From contig NZ_FPAJ01000010.1 of NCBI RefSeq assembly GCF_900116285.1, forward strand, positions 1 through 32,098: DNA of 32,098 nt. Reading direction: 5' to 3'. Source of the stretch: Sulfitobacter marinus. GTDB taxonomy: Bacteria > Pseudomonadota > Alphaproteobacteria > Rhodobacterales > Rhodobacteraceae. Every line of letters starts with the position of its first letter. Position 1 is the stretch's first letter. Shown piece after piece: positions 12,417 through 20,559 of the stretch. The position numbers and the translations under genes are program-made. The notes beneath the pieces were generated by a model that was not told the DNA's origin, did not search any database, and worked only from the letters and a program-made list of their open reading frames with translations.

Positions 12417-13433
12417 TTACGTCTGAGAAAGACGCCGTAAATGCGCGCGCGTTTGGTCTTGGGTCGGGGGCGTGCTGCCCGCCAAAAGCGTTAAGTGCCA
12501 ATAAAACTGGATCTCGGCGGGGTCTTTCATGAGTGTCGCGAAAGCATCTTGATGCCACGCGACTGCGTGTTGATGGGCCGCCGGTATCTGCGGAACCGCG
12601 TGAAGTTTCGCCAGCTCAGCCCGCGTGGCGATCAGCATCGGGTCAATCATGTGGTCTTGGACCGTGTTGAAATTCCGTTCGGCCCAATAATGCAGATCAA
12701 GACGCTTGGAGGTTCGATTGGGCAGGCCGCGCCCGCGTTTGACCATGAATTCAGCCGCGGATCGCACCGAATAGTGGTTCAGCCGCGCCCGCGCCGGGGT
12801 TTGCATCGAACCGAACAGATTAATCCGGCTGTCATCTTGGGCGAAGTCATCGCTGGCGGGCTGTGCCGCACCCAACGACCAACGTGCCGGTTTGCTGCGC
12901 TTGTTCTTGGGGCGGTGCACGCCAAGTTTTTGGAATTTCTCTGGCCGAAACAAGGTTTTGAAAAAATGGCCCGCTGGCAGGAAAAATGGATCGGGGGCGC
13001 ACATGGTAAAACGCTCAACCGTTGGCTGGTCGGTGAATTCCATCTGCTCTGCTGCACCAAAGAACCGCCATGGTAGGGCAATGGCATCAGTCTCCTCGCC
13101 GACCGACGCGATCAGATCGGCAAAGGTCTCCATCGGTGTCTCAAGGCACAAAAACTCATCGCAATCAAAAAAGATCGCCCAATCCGCAGCCTTGATCAAC
13201 GGATGTGCATCGGCCAATCGCATGGCCTGCCATTGCACCGATTTTTTGCCCGTCGGCTGAAACGGCACATGCGTTATATCCGGCAACAGGTCCAGCAGGC
13301 CTAGAGTGCCATCTTCGCAATCATGGGTGAAGATCAGAAAATCCGTGATACCCGCCGCGCGGTGATGGGCGATCCATTCTAGGCAGTAAGGCCCTTCGTT
13401 TCGCATGCAGGTTACGGCAAGGATACGTGTCAC
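12417..13433 (-). CDS. Glycosyltransferase family 2 (PF13704-like), copy 1
   Basis: A 338-aa GT-A fold transferase, likely adding a sugar from a nucleotide donor to a surface glycan. The N-terminus ILAVTCMRNEGPYCLEWIAHH (4-24) is the nucleotide-binding first strand and helix of this subfamily. The metal-binding DxD is at 90-92 (FFDCDEFL). A conserved NHYSVRSAAEFMVKRGRG segment lies in the C-terminal third and recurs in two neighbours. The start is GTG at 13433 with AAGGAG upstream at good spacing. It is divergent from the DXD-sugar transferase 13630-14436 across 196 bases. No signal peptide or membrane helix, so it is probably cytoplasmic. Donor and acceptor are unknown. Confidence 0.88.
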   Translation of the reverse strand: MTRILAVTCMRNEGPYCLEWIAHHRAAGITDFLIFTHDCEDGTLGLLDLLPDITHVPFQPTGKKSVQWQAMRLADAHPLIKAADWAIFFDCDEFLCLETPMETFADLIASVGEETDAIALPWRFFGAAEQMEFTDQPTVERFTMCAPDPFFLPAGHFFKTLFRPEKFQKLGVHRPKNKRSKPARWSLGAAQPASDDFAQDDSRINLFGSMQTPARARLNHYSVRSAAEFMVKRGRGLPNRTSKRLDLHYWAERNFNTVQDHMIDPMLIATRAELAKLHAVPQIPAAHQHAVAWHQDAFATLMKDPAEIQFYWHLTLLAGSTPPTQDQTRAHLRRLSQT

Positions 13434-13541
13434 AGGGGGCGTCTCCTTGGGCCTAGGTTATTTGCGTTGCTCAAATGACTCTCATGCGCGCCGCTTCAAG
13501 TCAATCTTGCGCCGTAGCCATGTCACAGGCCCGACGTTTCT

Positions 13542-13553
13542 TTACAAGTGTAA
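13542..13553. promoter_or_regulatory. Short inverted repeat in divergent promoter region
   Basis: TTACA-AG-TGTAA is a 5+5 inverted repeat in the gap between divergent transferase genes, 77 bases before the + strand start. It could be an operator half-site pair, but at this size chance cannot be excluded. Confidence 0.2.
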
Positions 13554-13629
13554 TCGCTCCAAGCTAATCTTGGGGTTGAGCAGATACGTTCGATGTCACC
13601 AAAATATCGTCACCAGAGAGGCCTGAATT

Positions 13630-14436
13630 ATGAATGACCGTCGCCCCGTCGCGTCGCTTTGGATTGGTGAAAAGCTTCACTATCTGAACCAGCTTTGCCT
13701 GAAATCCCATGTCGTCGCGGGGCACAAGACGATCCTGTATTGCGCCGACAAGGTGGACAATGCCCCCGAAGGGGTCGAGGTGCGCCCGGCATCCGATATT
13801 ATGGAGATCGACCGCGCCTTGGTCGAGGCCACCAGCGCGTCGTTTCTGTCGAATGTGTTCCGCTATAAGATGATCCAAAAGATCGGGGCGATATGGATCG
13901 ACTGCGATGCGTTCTGCCATCAGCCCTTTCCCGAAGACGATGAATATATCTTTGGCCGTCACGGCATGTCTGGCGCGTTGAACTGCGGCGTCGTGGGCTT
14001 GCCCCAAGAGTGCGAGTTGATGGATCAGTTGTTGGATTATTATGACAACCTGCCGGATTACCCTGCATGGTGGAACAAGAACCAGCGCCGCAAATATGAT
14101 CGCCAAGACCCCAATCTGACCCATGCCCACCGGATTTATAACGCTGAACGCACGGCATTTGGCCCGCAGGCATTTACCTATTTCGCCAAGCAGACCGGCC
14201 AGTATGAAAAGGCCAGCGAGCGCGAAGTGCTGTATCCGGTGCCGTTCCAATTGAATGACATCTTTTATGACCCCTATGGCCGCGTCGAAGGGCATTTTAC
14301 CGACAAAACCCTGTCGGTGCATTTGTATACCAATGGCACGAAACCGTGGTGGGAAAAGCACGTGCCGCTGCCCGGATCATATGCTGCGCGGATGTGCGAG
14401 AAGATCGGTATCGACCCCTCCAAGGCGCTGCGCTAA
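13630..14436 (+). CDS. DXD-sugar glycosyltransferase (GT32-like)
   Basis: A 268-aa transferase. The core LSNVFRYKMIQKIGAIWIDC followed by DAFC (73-96) is the 'glycosyltransferase sugar-binding region containing DXD' pattern, with D91 and D93 as metal ligands. The opening ASLWIGEKLHYLNQLCLKSH (8-27) matches the family's first strand, usually WxGxxLs..., and LNCGVVGLP (around 119-127) lines the active site. This family includes bacterial capsule and LPS transferases and fungal Och1-type mannosyltransferases; the sugar here is unknown. GAGAGG lies 9 bases before the ATG. The stop at 14434-14436 is followed closely by the next GT2/methyltransferase gene, so the two are likely cotranscribed. Confidence 0.88.
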   Translation: MNDRRPVASLWIGEKLHYLNQLCLKSHVVAGHKTILYCADKVDNAPEGVEVRPASDIMEIDRALVEATSASFLSNVFRYKMIQKIGAIWIDCDAFCHQPFPEDDEYIFGRHGMSGALNCGVVGLPQECELMDQLLDYYDNLPDYPAWWNKNQRRKYDRQDPNLTHAHRIYNAERTAFGPQAFTYFAKQTGQYEKASEREVLYPVPFQLNDIFYDPYGRVEGHFTDKTLSVHLYTNGTKPWWEKHVPLPGSYAARMCEKIGIDPSKALR

Positions 14437-14511
14437 CCGCCAGATCAAAGGCCCAAAGCCATCAATCTGAAACCGCATAAAAGCCCCCACGGCAAGCTTC
14501 TGGCCATCTCG

Positions 14512-16263
14512 ATGATGAAGGACGAGGCACCGTTTCTGTTGGAATGGTATGCCCATCATCTGGCCGTGGGGTTCACCAAAATCCTTGTCTACACGAATGA
14601 TTGTTCCGACGGGACCGACGACATGTTGATCCGGCTCGAAGAGCTGGGTCTGGGCTATCACCGCCGAAATGACATTCCCGAAGGGGTGAAACCGCAGCCC
14701 TCTGCGATGAAATACGCGCAGGCTGAGCCCAAAGTGGCCGAGGCCGACTGGATTTTGATGTTCGATGCGGATGAGTTTTTATGCATCAACTATGGCGATG
14801 GCACGTTGGACCCGATGCTTGATGCGGCGGGCGATGCCAACGGGATCGTCATCACCTGGCGGATTTTCGGATCGGGCAATGTGGTCGATTGGTCGCGCGA
14901 TCCCGTGTCTGAACAATATCTTTATGCGGCCCCGCCTACGTGGAACAAGGGCTGGGGCGTCAAAACGCTGTTCAAGTTCGACCCGGACAAATGGAAGATC
15001 GGCATTCACCGCCCATCGATCAAGAACAAGCATCTCGAAACCGGTTTCCCCGACACCGTCAAATGGCTCAATGGCTCCGGCCTCCCGATGGAGGACTATT
15101 TCAAGTTTCGTGGCTGGCGATCAATTCGCCGCACTGTTGGCTATCAATGGGCCCAGATGAACCACTATGCGGTGAAATCCATCGACAGTTATGCGATCCG
15201 CAAGCTGCGCGGGAACGTTAACAATAAGAAAGACAAATATAACGCGGATTACTGGTCGCTTCAGGATCGTAACGAGGTCTATGACGACAAGATCCTGCGC
15301 TATACCGAGCGGCGCAAACAGATCATGGATGAACTACTGACCGATCCTGTTCTGGCCCGTCTGCATTGGGCCGCAATCGACCGGGTCGAGGCGCGGCTGG
15401 TTGAGTACCGCAAAACCGATGACTACGTGACGCTCAAGGCGTCGCTGATCGAGGCATCGCAGGTTCCAATCACCAAGATCGTTGCCAAGCCGCCCAAGGC
15501 GCGCAATCCCGCCGAGATCGCGGCGCTGATGTCGCAGGTCGAAAAATCCAACGCCAGCCGCCCGATGAACGAACGCCGCACCAAGCCTGAGGCGGGATTT
15601 GCCGATGTGGGCGAGGGGGGCGACGGATTTGTGCCCGGCCAGATTGATGTAAGCGCCGAGACGGCCGTTGAATGGATCGATAATCACGGTATCGCCTTGC
15701 CCGCGGACGTGCGCATTTTCGCGCAGAACACCCTCGACCTCGTCATGCGCGGCAAATATCAGCGCCGCTTGGCACGCAGGATCGGCAGGATGGTCGAGGA
15801 TGGTGAAAAGCTGTTGGATTTGGGCGCAGGGATTGGGTTTCTGTCGATATTCACCGCCAAACAACTGCCGCAGGTTACTGTCATCGCCCAAGAGGACAAC
15901 GCATCCCGGATGCACATCATGCGCAGCATTCTGGCCCATAATGAAGCGGCGCTGGGTGACCGGCTGTGCATGACGACTGAACAGGTCGTGTTTCCCGATG
16001 ATGCAAAGACCGTCGCGCGGATCAACCAGATGATCGCAGATGAAAAGCCAGACGTGCTGCGCGCAAGTTATGCGCAGATCGGGGCAAAGCTGCTGAGCCG
16101 GGTTGATCTGGGGACTGTTAAACGGATCGTTCTGACCGGCCCTGCGATCGGGACATTCCTGCGTGAGTATCCGCAGATAGATGCGCCGGTCCTGACCCCG
16201 TCAGAAGAGTTGAGCATGCCGGAGTTTGTCATCATCATGCCAAAGGCAACGGGTCAGCCGTAA
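14512..16263 (+). CDS. Bifunctional GT2 glycosyltransferase / methyltransferase-like fusion, copy 2
   Basis: At least 583 aa. Residues 1-330 are a GT2 domain of the same subfamily as its neighbours: KDEAPFLLEWYAHHLAVGF, DxD at 85-87 (MFDADEFL), and NHYAVKSIDSYAIRKLRG (217-234). After a charged linker (330-380) comes a second domain with GEKLLDLGAGIGFLSIFTAK (431-450), a class I SAM-binding loop, then VTVIAQED as the next strand. It probably adds a sugar and methylates the glycan. The first ATG (14512) cuts off the first beta strand: KLLAISMMKDEAP continues in frame upstream, back to the stop shared with the previous gene. No ATG, GTG or TTG lies there; an ATC at 14461 follows AAAGG by 9 bases. 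The true start is probably upstream of 14512. It overlaps the next, opposite gene by 10 bases. Confidence 0.85.
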   Translation: MMKDEAPFLLEWYAHHLAVGFTKILVYTNDCSDGTDDMLIRLEELGLGYHRRNDIPEGVKPQPSAMKYAQAEPKVAEADWILMFDADEFLCINYGDGTLDPMLDAAGDANGIVITWRIFGSGNVVDWSRDPVSEQYLYAAPPTWNKGWGVKTLFKFDPDKWKIGIHRPSIKNKHLETGFPDTVKWLNGSGLPMEDYFKFRGWRSIRRTVGYQWAQMNHYAVKSIDSYAIRKLRGNVNNKKDKYNADYWSLQDRNEVYDDKILRYTERRKQIMDELLTDPVLARLHWAAIDRVEARLVEYRKTDDYVTLKASLIEASQVPITKIVAKPPKARNPAEIAALMSQVEKSNASRPMNERRTKPEAGFADVGEGGDGFVPGQIDVSAETAVEWIDNHGIALPADVRIFAQNTLDLVMRGKYQRRLARRIGRMVEDGEKLLDLGAGIGFLSIFTAKQLPQVTVIAQEDNASRMHIMRSILAHNEAALGDRLCMTTEQVVFPDDAKTVARINQMIADEKPDVLRASYAQIGAKLLSRVDLGTVKRIVLTGPAIGTFLREYPQIDAPVLTPSEELSMPEFVIIMPKATGQP

Positions 16264-17261
16264 TAACCGATACGCTGGGCCAGTTCCTGACCGCCTTCGG
16301 TCGCCAATATCTCTGTCAGACGCGATTGGCGCAGCACCAGCGATTGCGCGTGCAAATCCGCAAGGACCGGATCGGCCATTAAAAACTCATAAATTTCCTG
16401 TGCGGCGGGCGACAATCCGACATTACTGGTATCCGTTCCGCCGATGCGATTGGCGTGGTTCCAATACTGTTCCGATGCGCCAAGCCGGTCGGCCTGAACC
16501 GCATCCCCACGATCAACCTTGAGCAAAAATTCAGCCGCCGATTTGATAGAGTAGTGGTTGACCTGACCGAACGCGCGGGTCGGGCCGGCGTTGATGCCTT
16601 TGTAATCGCTGTCGGTAAACGACGCGGGCATTTCTTCGCCCGAACCGTTGATCCATTTGAACCCGGTTGTTGAAAACGTCTTGGTAACCGGGCGATGCGG
16701 GCGGCGCGGGCCTTTTATTGCGTTGCGATACAGGGTTTTGACAGCGGTGGTGATCTCTTGCCCGCTTTGGGCTGCCGCCTCCAGATCGGTTGCGGTTTGC
16801 GTAAAACGAGTTGTCACCAGATCAGCGGTCTCGTGTTTGTGCCCATTGCTGTTAAACGCGACCGAGGTGAAGGACACAGCGTCTGCAGGTCCTGCATCCT
16901 CGAAAAACCCATCCAGTGTGCCGGCGGCATTTCGTAGGTTCAGAAATTCATCCGCATCGGTAACATAAAGCCAATCCGCCGCCTGATAACGTCCGAAATG
17001 TCCCGCGTAACGCAGTGCCATAATGTGCCACATTCCCTGCTTTGGGAACATTACCTTGGGGTTCGGCTGATGCTTGACACGGTGCGGCCAAAGAACCTCG
17101 ATCCGGTCAAGTATCTTGTCGGTGTTATCGGTGCAGAAATTGGTGAAGATAAGCAGGTCATCAATACCAAGCGCGAAATGGTGTGCGATCCACTCCAGTA
17201 TATACGGGCCCTCATTGCGCATCACCGTCAGCATCAATGTCTTTTCGGTACCGATGGCCAT
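16254..17261 (-). CDS. Glycosyltransferase family 2 (PF13704-like), copy 3
   Basis: A 335-aa GT-A fold transferase. The subfamily opening LMLTVMRNEGPYILEWIAHH (9-28), the DxD at 102-104 (VTDADEFLNLR), WINGSGEE (about 206-213) and NHYSIKSAAEFLLKVDRG make it a paralogue of the genes at 12417 and 14512. The WINGSG motif parallels WLNGSGLP of the fused copy, so these two are the closer pair. Start ATG at 17261 with a modest AGGTAG upstream. It is divergent from the GT90 gene across 151 bases and convergent with the fused copy (10-base tail overlap). Probably cytoplasmic; donor and acceptor unknown. Confidence 0.88.
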   Translation of the reverse strand: MAIGTEKTLMLTVMRNEGPYILEWIAHHFALGIDDLLIFTNFCTDNTDKILDRIEVLWPHRVKHQPNPKVMFPKQGMWHIMALRYAGHFGRYQAADWLYVTDADEFLNLRNAAGTLDGFFEDAGPADAVSFTSVAFNSNGHKHETADLVTTRFTQTATDLEAAAQSGQEITTAVKTLYRNAIKGPRRPHRPVTKTFSTTGFKWINGSGEEMPASFTDSDYKGINAGPTRAFGQVNHYSIKSAAEFLLKVDRGDAVQADRLGASEQYWNHANRIGGTDTSNVGLSPAAQEIYEFLMADPVLADLHAQSLVLRQSRLTEILATEGGQELAQRIGYYG

Positions 17262-17274
17262 AGGGGAACTACCT

Positions 17275-17391
17275 GCTTGTCTTTTCTGTTCGCAGGCTGT
17301 CGCGGCCTGTCATAAGGGTTGCCTCAATCGCCTGTCGCAGCTTATAGTTTGAGCAATAATAGACAAGCAATACAACAGATAATCGCCTGTC
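17275..17391. repeat. Five repeats of GSYTGTC in a divergent promoter region
   Basis: GCTTGTC (17275-17281), GGCTGTC (17295-17301) and GCCTGTC (17305-17311, 17330-17336, 17385-17391) all face the same way. The last two sit in an 11-base direct repeat AATCGCCTGTC (17326-17336, 17381-17391). They lie between the divergent GT2 and GT90 genes and may be regulator sites. Confidence 0.4.
17349..17376 (+). promoter_or_regulatory. Possible promoter of the GT90-GT61 gene run
   Basis: TTGAGC (17349-17354) and TACAAC (17371-17376) with a 16-base spacer lie about 40 bases before the GT90 start, inside the only gap large enough to drive the seven-gene run. Hexamer matches are partial. Confidence 0.25.
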
Positions 17392-17412
17392 TTCCTGAGG
17401 ATTGAGCGACCC

Positions 17413-18672
17413 ATGATTACGTCGAAAGACTTTGTCGAAAGATCAATCGCACATCAACTTGGCCCGGATGTCGGGTATGATTTTTCTCTTGATCCGGCGG
17501 TTTTCGAATTTGTGGCAAATGCGTCCAGCGGCATGGCCCTCTGGTGGGATCATGGCAAAAAGATGCCTCGGGATTTGAATGATTGGAAACCGTCTAACGA
17601 CAGCGGTACTCCTTGGGACGTTCGTCACAACCGGCATTCCAAGACGAATAAAACCTCTGGTGCCTTAAAGGACATCTTGGGGGCCGGGGCTGATTTTGAT
17701 TTCCTGCTCGACATGCAGGATCACCGCAGCCGGTCGGTGATTACTGATCAGGGCCACGCTGCGCCCTTGTTCAACTTTAACCGTTTGCACGAACGGCCAG
17801 CCGGGCATGTGCTGTGGCCGCTGCCCCATTATCACGACATAGACAGCCCCGAGTTTTTGGGTAATCTTGATCCCCTGCGCGTCGATTGGGCTGAAAAGTC
17901 CGACCGCGTTGTGTGGCGTGGTGGCCCGGGGAACCGTGGCAGGTTGGGTCAAAACGCGCGAGGTACCATGATCCGCATGCACCCGCTATTGCGCAAGTAT
18001 AAGAGTGGTGAATTTACCCGCGATGAAACGCTACATGTGTTGAAGTCGATGCAGCGGTTCAGGTTTTTGTACCGCTATATCGACAATCCGCGCTTTGATC
18101 TGGGCTACACAAATTCGGATGGCTTTGTTCTTCAACAAGAACCGTTCCTTGCAGATTTCGAGCGTCCGCGCATCCCGCGTGAGGATTTTCAAAACTATAA
18201 GTACATCGTGGTTTTGCCGGGAAATGATGTTGGGTCCAGCCTTTATTGGTCGCTGAACTCCGGCAGTGTCGCCTTGGTGGTCGATTGCGCGTTTGAAACC
18301 TTTGCGACCCATCACTTTAGACCGTGGGAGCATTACGTCCCCATTCGGAAAAATCACGGCAATGTGGAAAAACAGCTGGGTTGGTGTGAAACCCACCAAG
18401 AGGAATGCCGGGAGATGACCCTGCGCGCGGCTGAGGTTTGTAAATTGCTTGCCGACGCGGATTTACGTGCGCAGATCGCTGTTGGAGTTGTTGACGGGGT
18501 GCGCCGCCGCTTGGGCCTGAAAAAGGTCGCGACGACAGAGAACTCAGCGACGAAACCAAAGGCCAAGCAGGGGGCTCATCAAACGATCCTTAAAAAAGCT
18601 ACCGCAAGATTGCGTGAGATATCTGCTACGCCTAAGCAGCAGCCGGCAACGGCCAAGGTCGCCCATGGGTGA
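17413..18672 (+). CDS. Glycosyltransferase family 90 (CAP10/LpsA-like)
   Basis: A 419-aa protein of the GT90 family, which contains bacterial lipopolysaccharide transferases and the eukaryotic O-glucosyl/xylosyltransferases (POGLUT, CAP10). Family marks are DRVVWRGGPG near 164-173, RFRFLYRYIDNPRFDLGYTN near 215-234, YKYIVVLPGNDVGSSLYWSL (262-281) with the following SGSVALVV, and HFRPWEHYVPI near 306-316. It probably transfers a hexose or pentose onto a surface glycan. The last 45 residues are Lys/Ala/Thr-rich and basic, unlike the core, and might touch membrane or nucleic acid or be disordered. ATG at 17413 with a GAGGA about 12 bases upstream. It is the first gene of a + strand run to 26245, with 66 bases to the next. 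Confidence 0.87.
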   Translation: MITSKDFVERSIAHQLGPDVGYDFSLDPAVFEFVANASSGMALWWDHGKKMPRDLNDWKPSNDSGTPWDVRHNRHSKTNKTSGALKDILGAGADFDFLLDMQDHRSRSVITDQGHAAPLFNFNRLHERPAGHVLWPLPHYHDIDSPEFLGNLDPLRVDWAEKSDRVVWRGGPGNRGRLGQNARGTMIRMHPLLRKYKSGEFTRDETLHVLKSMQRFRFLYRYIDNPRFDLGYTNSDGFVLQQEPFLADFERPRIPREDFQNYKYIVVLPGNDVGSSLYWSLNSGSVALVVDCAFETFATHHFRPWEHYVPIRKNHGNVEKQLGWCETHQEECREMTLRAAEVCKLLADADLRAQIAVGVVDGVRRRLGLKKVATTENSATKPKAKQGAHQTILKKATARLREISATPKQQPATAKVAHG

Positions 18673-18738
18673 TCTTATGTGCCAATGGTTGGCCCATTTT
18701 GCGGTGATGCCGCGACCACCCAATAAAGGGCCTTCCTC

Positions 18739-19626
18739 ATGAGCGTTCCCAATCTGTCGATTTTCTTTATCGTTGAGCCGCCAAAATATCAGGATATGGG
18801 CTGCTATCTGGCGGCGTCCATTCGCACCCATTTCAGCGAAGACCTGGATGTGATCGGGTATTGTCCGGTCGAAACAATCGGGGACATGGACCCGTATGCC
18901 TTGGCGATTTACAAAAAGCTGAATGTTGACATTCGACCGATTGAAACGGCGGAGGTGTTTGACCCGCCTTATCCCCATGGCAATAAGATGGTCGCGGCAA
19001 TGCAACCGCGGCGCACGCCTCATTCGGCATTCATGGACAGTGATATGCTGTTCATCAAGTCCAATACATCTGATAAAATAATCAAAGATCGCCATGTCTC
19101 AGTTGCACCGGCGACGTCAATGATGTGGTCCGGGCAGGATATATGGCCGCATATTTATAACGCTTGCGACATGCCGCTGCCCGAAGAACGGATATGGCTT
19201 TCGCGACAGCGCCGCAAAAAACTGATGCCCTATTTCAACGCAGGTCTAATCGTTTTTCCCGAAGGTCCGGTAGCCGAAAGCGGCGAGACCTTCGTCGAGG
19301 TTTGGATGCGGTTGGCGCAGATAATTGATCAGGTCGATCTGGTCAAAAAACGCCCCTATCTGGATCAGATGAGCCTGCCTTTGGCGATCCGAGCGGCGGG
19401 GCTGGATTGGAACATCCTGCCGGAAGAGCAGCATTATATTTTGGGCGGTCAATTGCGCGGCAAGCCGTTGCCAGAAGATATGGATATCAAGATGATCCAT
19501 TATCGCAATATGAAGGTTCTCAAGGAAGTCGGCATGCTGCGCAAAGCTAAGAGCATGCTTGAGCAACATGTAGGTGAGCGCCGCTTTGACAAAATAGACC
19601 CTGAGAAGCTTTTGGCGGATGGGTGA
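18739..19626 (+). CDS. GT-A fold glycosyltransferase (GT8-like nucleotide-sugar transferase)
   Basis: A 295-aa protein that looks like a nucleotide-diphospho-sugar transferase. It opens with a beta strand LSIFFIVEPPKYQDMGCYLA and then has PHSAFMDSDMLFIKSNT (94-110), whose D100-S-D102 is the likely metal-binding DxD. Later, PYFNAGLIVFPEG and KRPYLDQMSLPLAI match the substrate-side loops found in GT8-like and related enzymes. I cannot place it in a single family with certainty. AAAGGG lies 8 bases before the ATG. Its 3' end overlaps the next gene by 8 bases, so the two are probably translated together. Confidence 0.75.
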   Translation: MSVPNLSIFFIVEPPKYQDMGCYLAASIRTHFSEDLDVIGYCPVETIGDMDPYALAIYKKLNVDIRPIETAEVFDPPYPHGNKMVAAMQPRRTPHSAFMDSDMLFIKSNTSDKIIKDRHVSVAPATSMMWSGQDIWPHIYNACDMPLPEERIWLSRQRRKKLMPYFNAGLIVFPEGPVAESGETFVEVWMRLAQIIDQVDLVKKRPYLDQMSLPLAIRAAGLDWNILPEEQHYILGGQLRGKPLPEDMDIKMIHYRNMKVLKEVGMLRKAKSMLEQHVGERRFDKIDPEKLLADG

Positions 19627-20482
19627 AGCCGAGATGCAGTCACCGGCCTTGCCAGATGGTTGGGTCAGCCGGGTAACCATCTATGATGGGCCGCGTTTGC
19701 GGTTGGAATACACAGGACCCGCAGATCCGGCGCGGGTTTTGGTGGCATTCCCACCGTTTGATTACCCGTTTCACGTCGATCAAGGCGGCTGGGGAGCCAA
19801 GTCTTTCTCAAAGCGGGGCATTGCCCATGTTTGTGTCTTTCACCGCGATGAAGACTGGCACCAGCACGCAGGTTTTTTCGACGCGATGCGTGCCTGCCGT
19901 GCGTATTTTGGCGCGGCACCTGATCTAACCGCCTACGGGTTTAGCATGGGGGGATATGGCGCGTTGCTTGGGGCGCAGGCGATGGATGCCAGCCGCGCAA
20001 TTGCGCTATCGCCCCAAAGCTCGATAGATCCGAATGTGGTCGGGTTCGAACGCCGCTATCATGAACAATGGGGCAAAATGAACGGATGGTGCCATGACCT
20101 GCGCGAACATCTAGACGACGAGCGATTGTATGTCGTGATGGTCGACCCCTTGCACGGCCAAGATAAAAAACACGAGGCACGTCTGCCAAAACCTGCGCAT
20201 TATTCCCGCGTGCTGCTGCATGGGGCAGGGCATGCGGGTATTCAGACGATTGTTGATATGGGGCAATCGGCAGCCTTGTTCGACTTCTTGCGCGGCGATA
20301 TTACCCCGCGCGGCATGCGCCGCGCGTATCGCAAGGGGCGCCGTGAGGCGTTCAGATATGTCCGCAAAATGGGTAACCTATTGCATCAGCGACAAAGACC
20401 TGCAGCACGCATGTTTTACGTCATCGCACAAGAAAAAGGGTTCGGGCGTCTGCTCAAGAAATGGAACCCGCTGTATGAATAG
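19619..20482 (+). CDS. Alpha/beta hydrolase-fold protein
   Basis: A 287-aa likely serine hydrolase. The nucleophile elbow is YGFSMGGYGALLGAQ (106-120) with Ser109. Asp176 in VVMVDPLHG and His205 in LLHGAGHAGIQT complete a plausible triad. The C-terminal 70 residues are strongly basic (RGMRRAYRKGRREAFRYVRK) and not part of the hydrolase core. No signal peptide, so it probably acts in the cytoplasm, perhaps as a deacylase or esterase on a glycan intermediate; that role comes only from its neighbours. The start at 19619 overlaps the transferase by 8 bases; an in-frame ATG at 19634 is an alternative. Confidence 0.8.
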   Translation: MGEAEMQSPALPDGWVSRVTIYDGPRLRLEYTGPADPARVLVAFPPFDYPFHVDQGGWGAKSFSKRGIAHVCVFHRDEDWHQHAGFFDAMRACRAYFGAAPDLTAYGFSMGGYGALLGAQAMDASRAIALSPQSSIDPNVVGFERRYHEQWGKMNGWCHDLREHLDDERLYVVMVDPLHGQDKKHEARLPKPAHYSRVLLHGAGHAGIQTIVDMGQSAALFDFLRGDITPRGMRRAYRKGRREAFRYVRKMGNLLHQRQRPAARMFYVIAQEKGFGRLLKKWNPLYE

Positions 20483-20559
20483 CGCATCAATGCTTTAGAA
20501 CGTCAAAACTTCATGTCATACCTGAAGACAGTGATGATCCGGCTGGGAATATAGACGCA

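Noticed and set aside
13564..14361. 265-codon - strand frame opposite the DXD-sugar transferase
   Set aside because: Shadow frame; the + strand has the DXD motif, a good ribosome binding site and neighbours of matching function.
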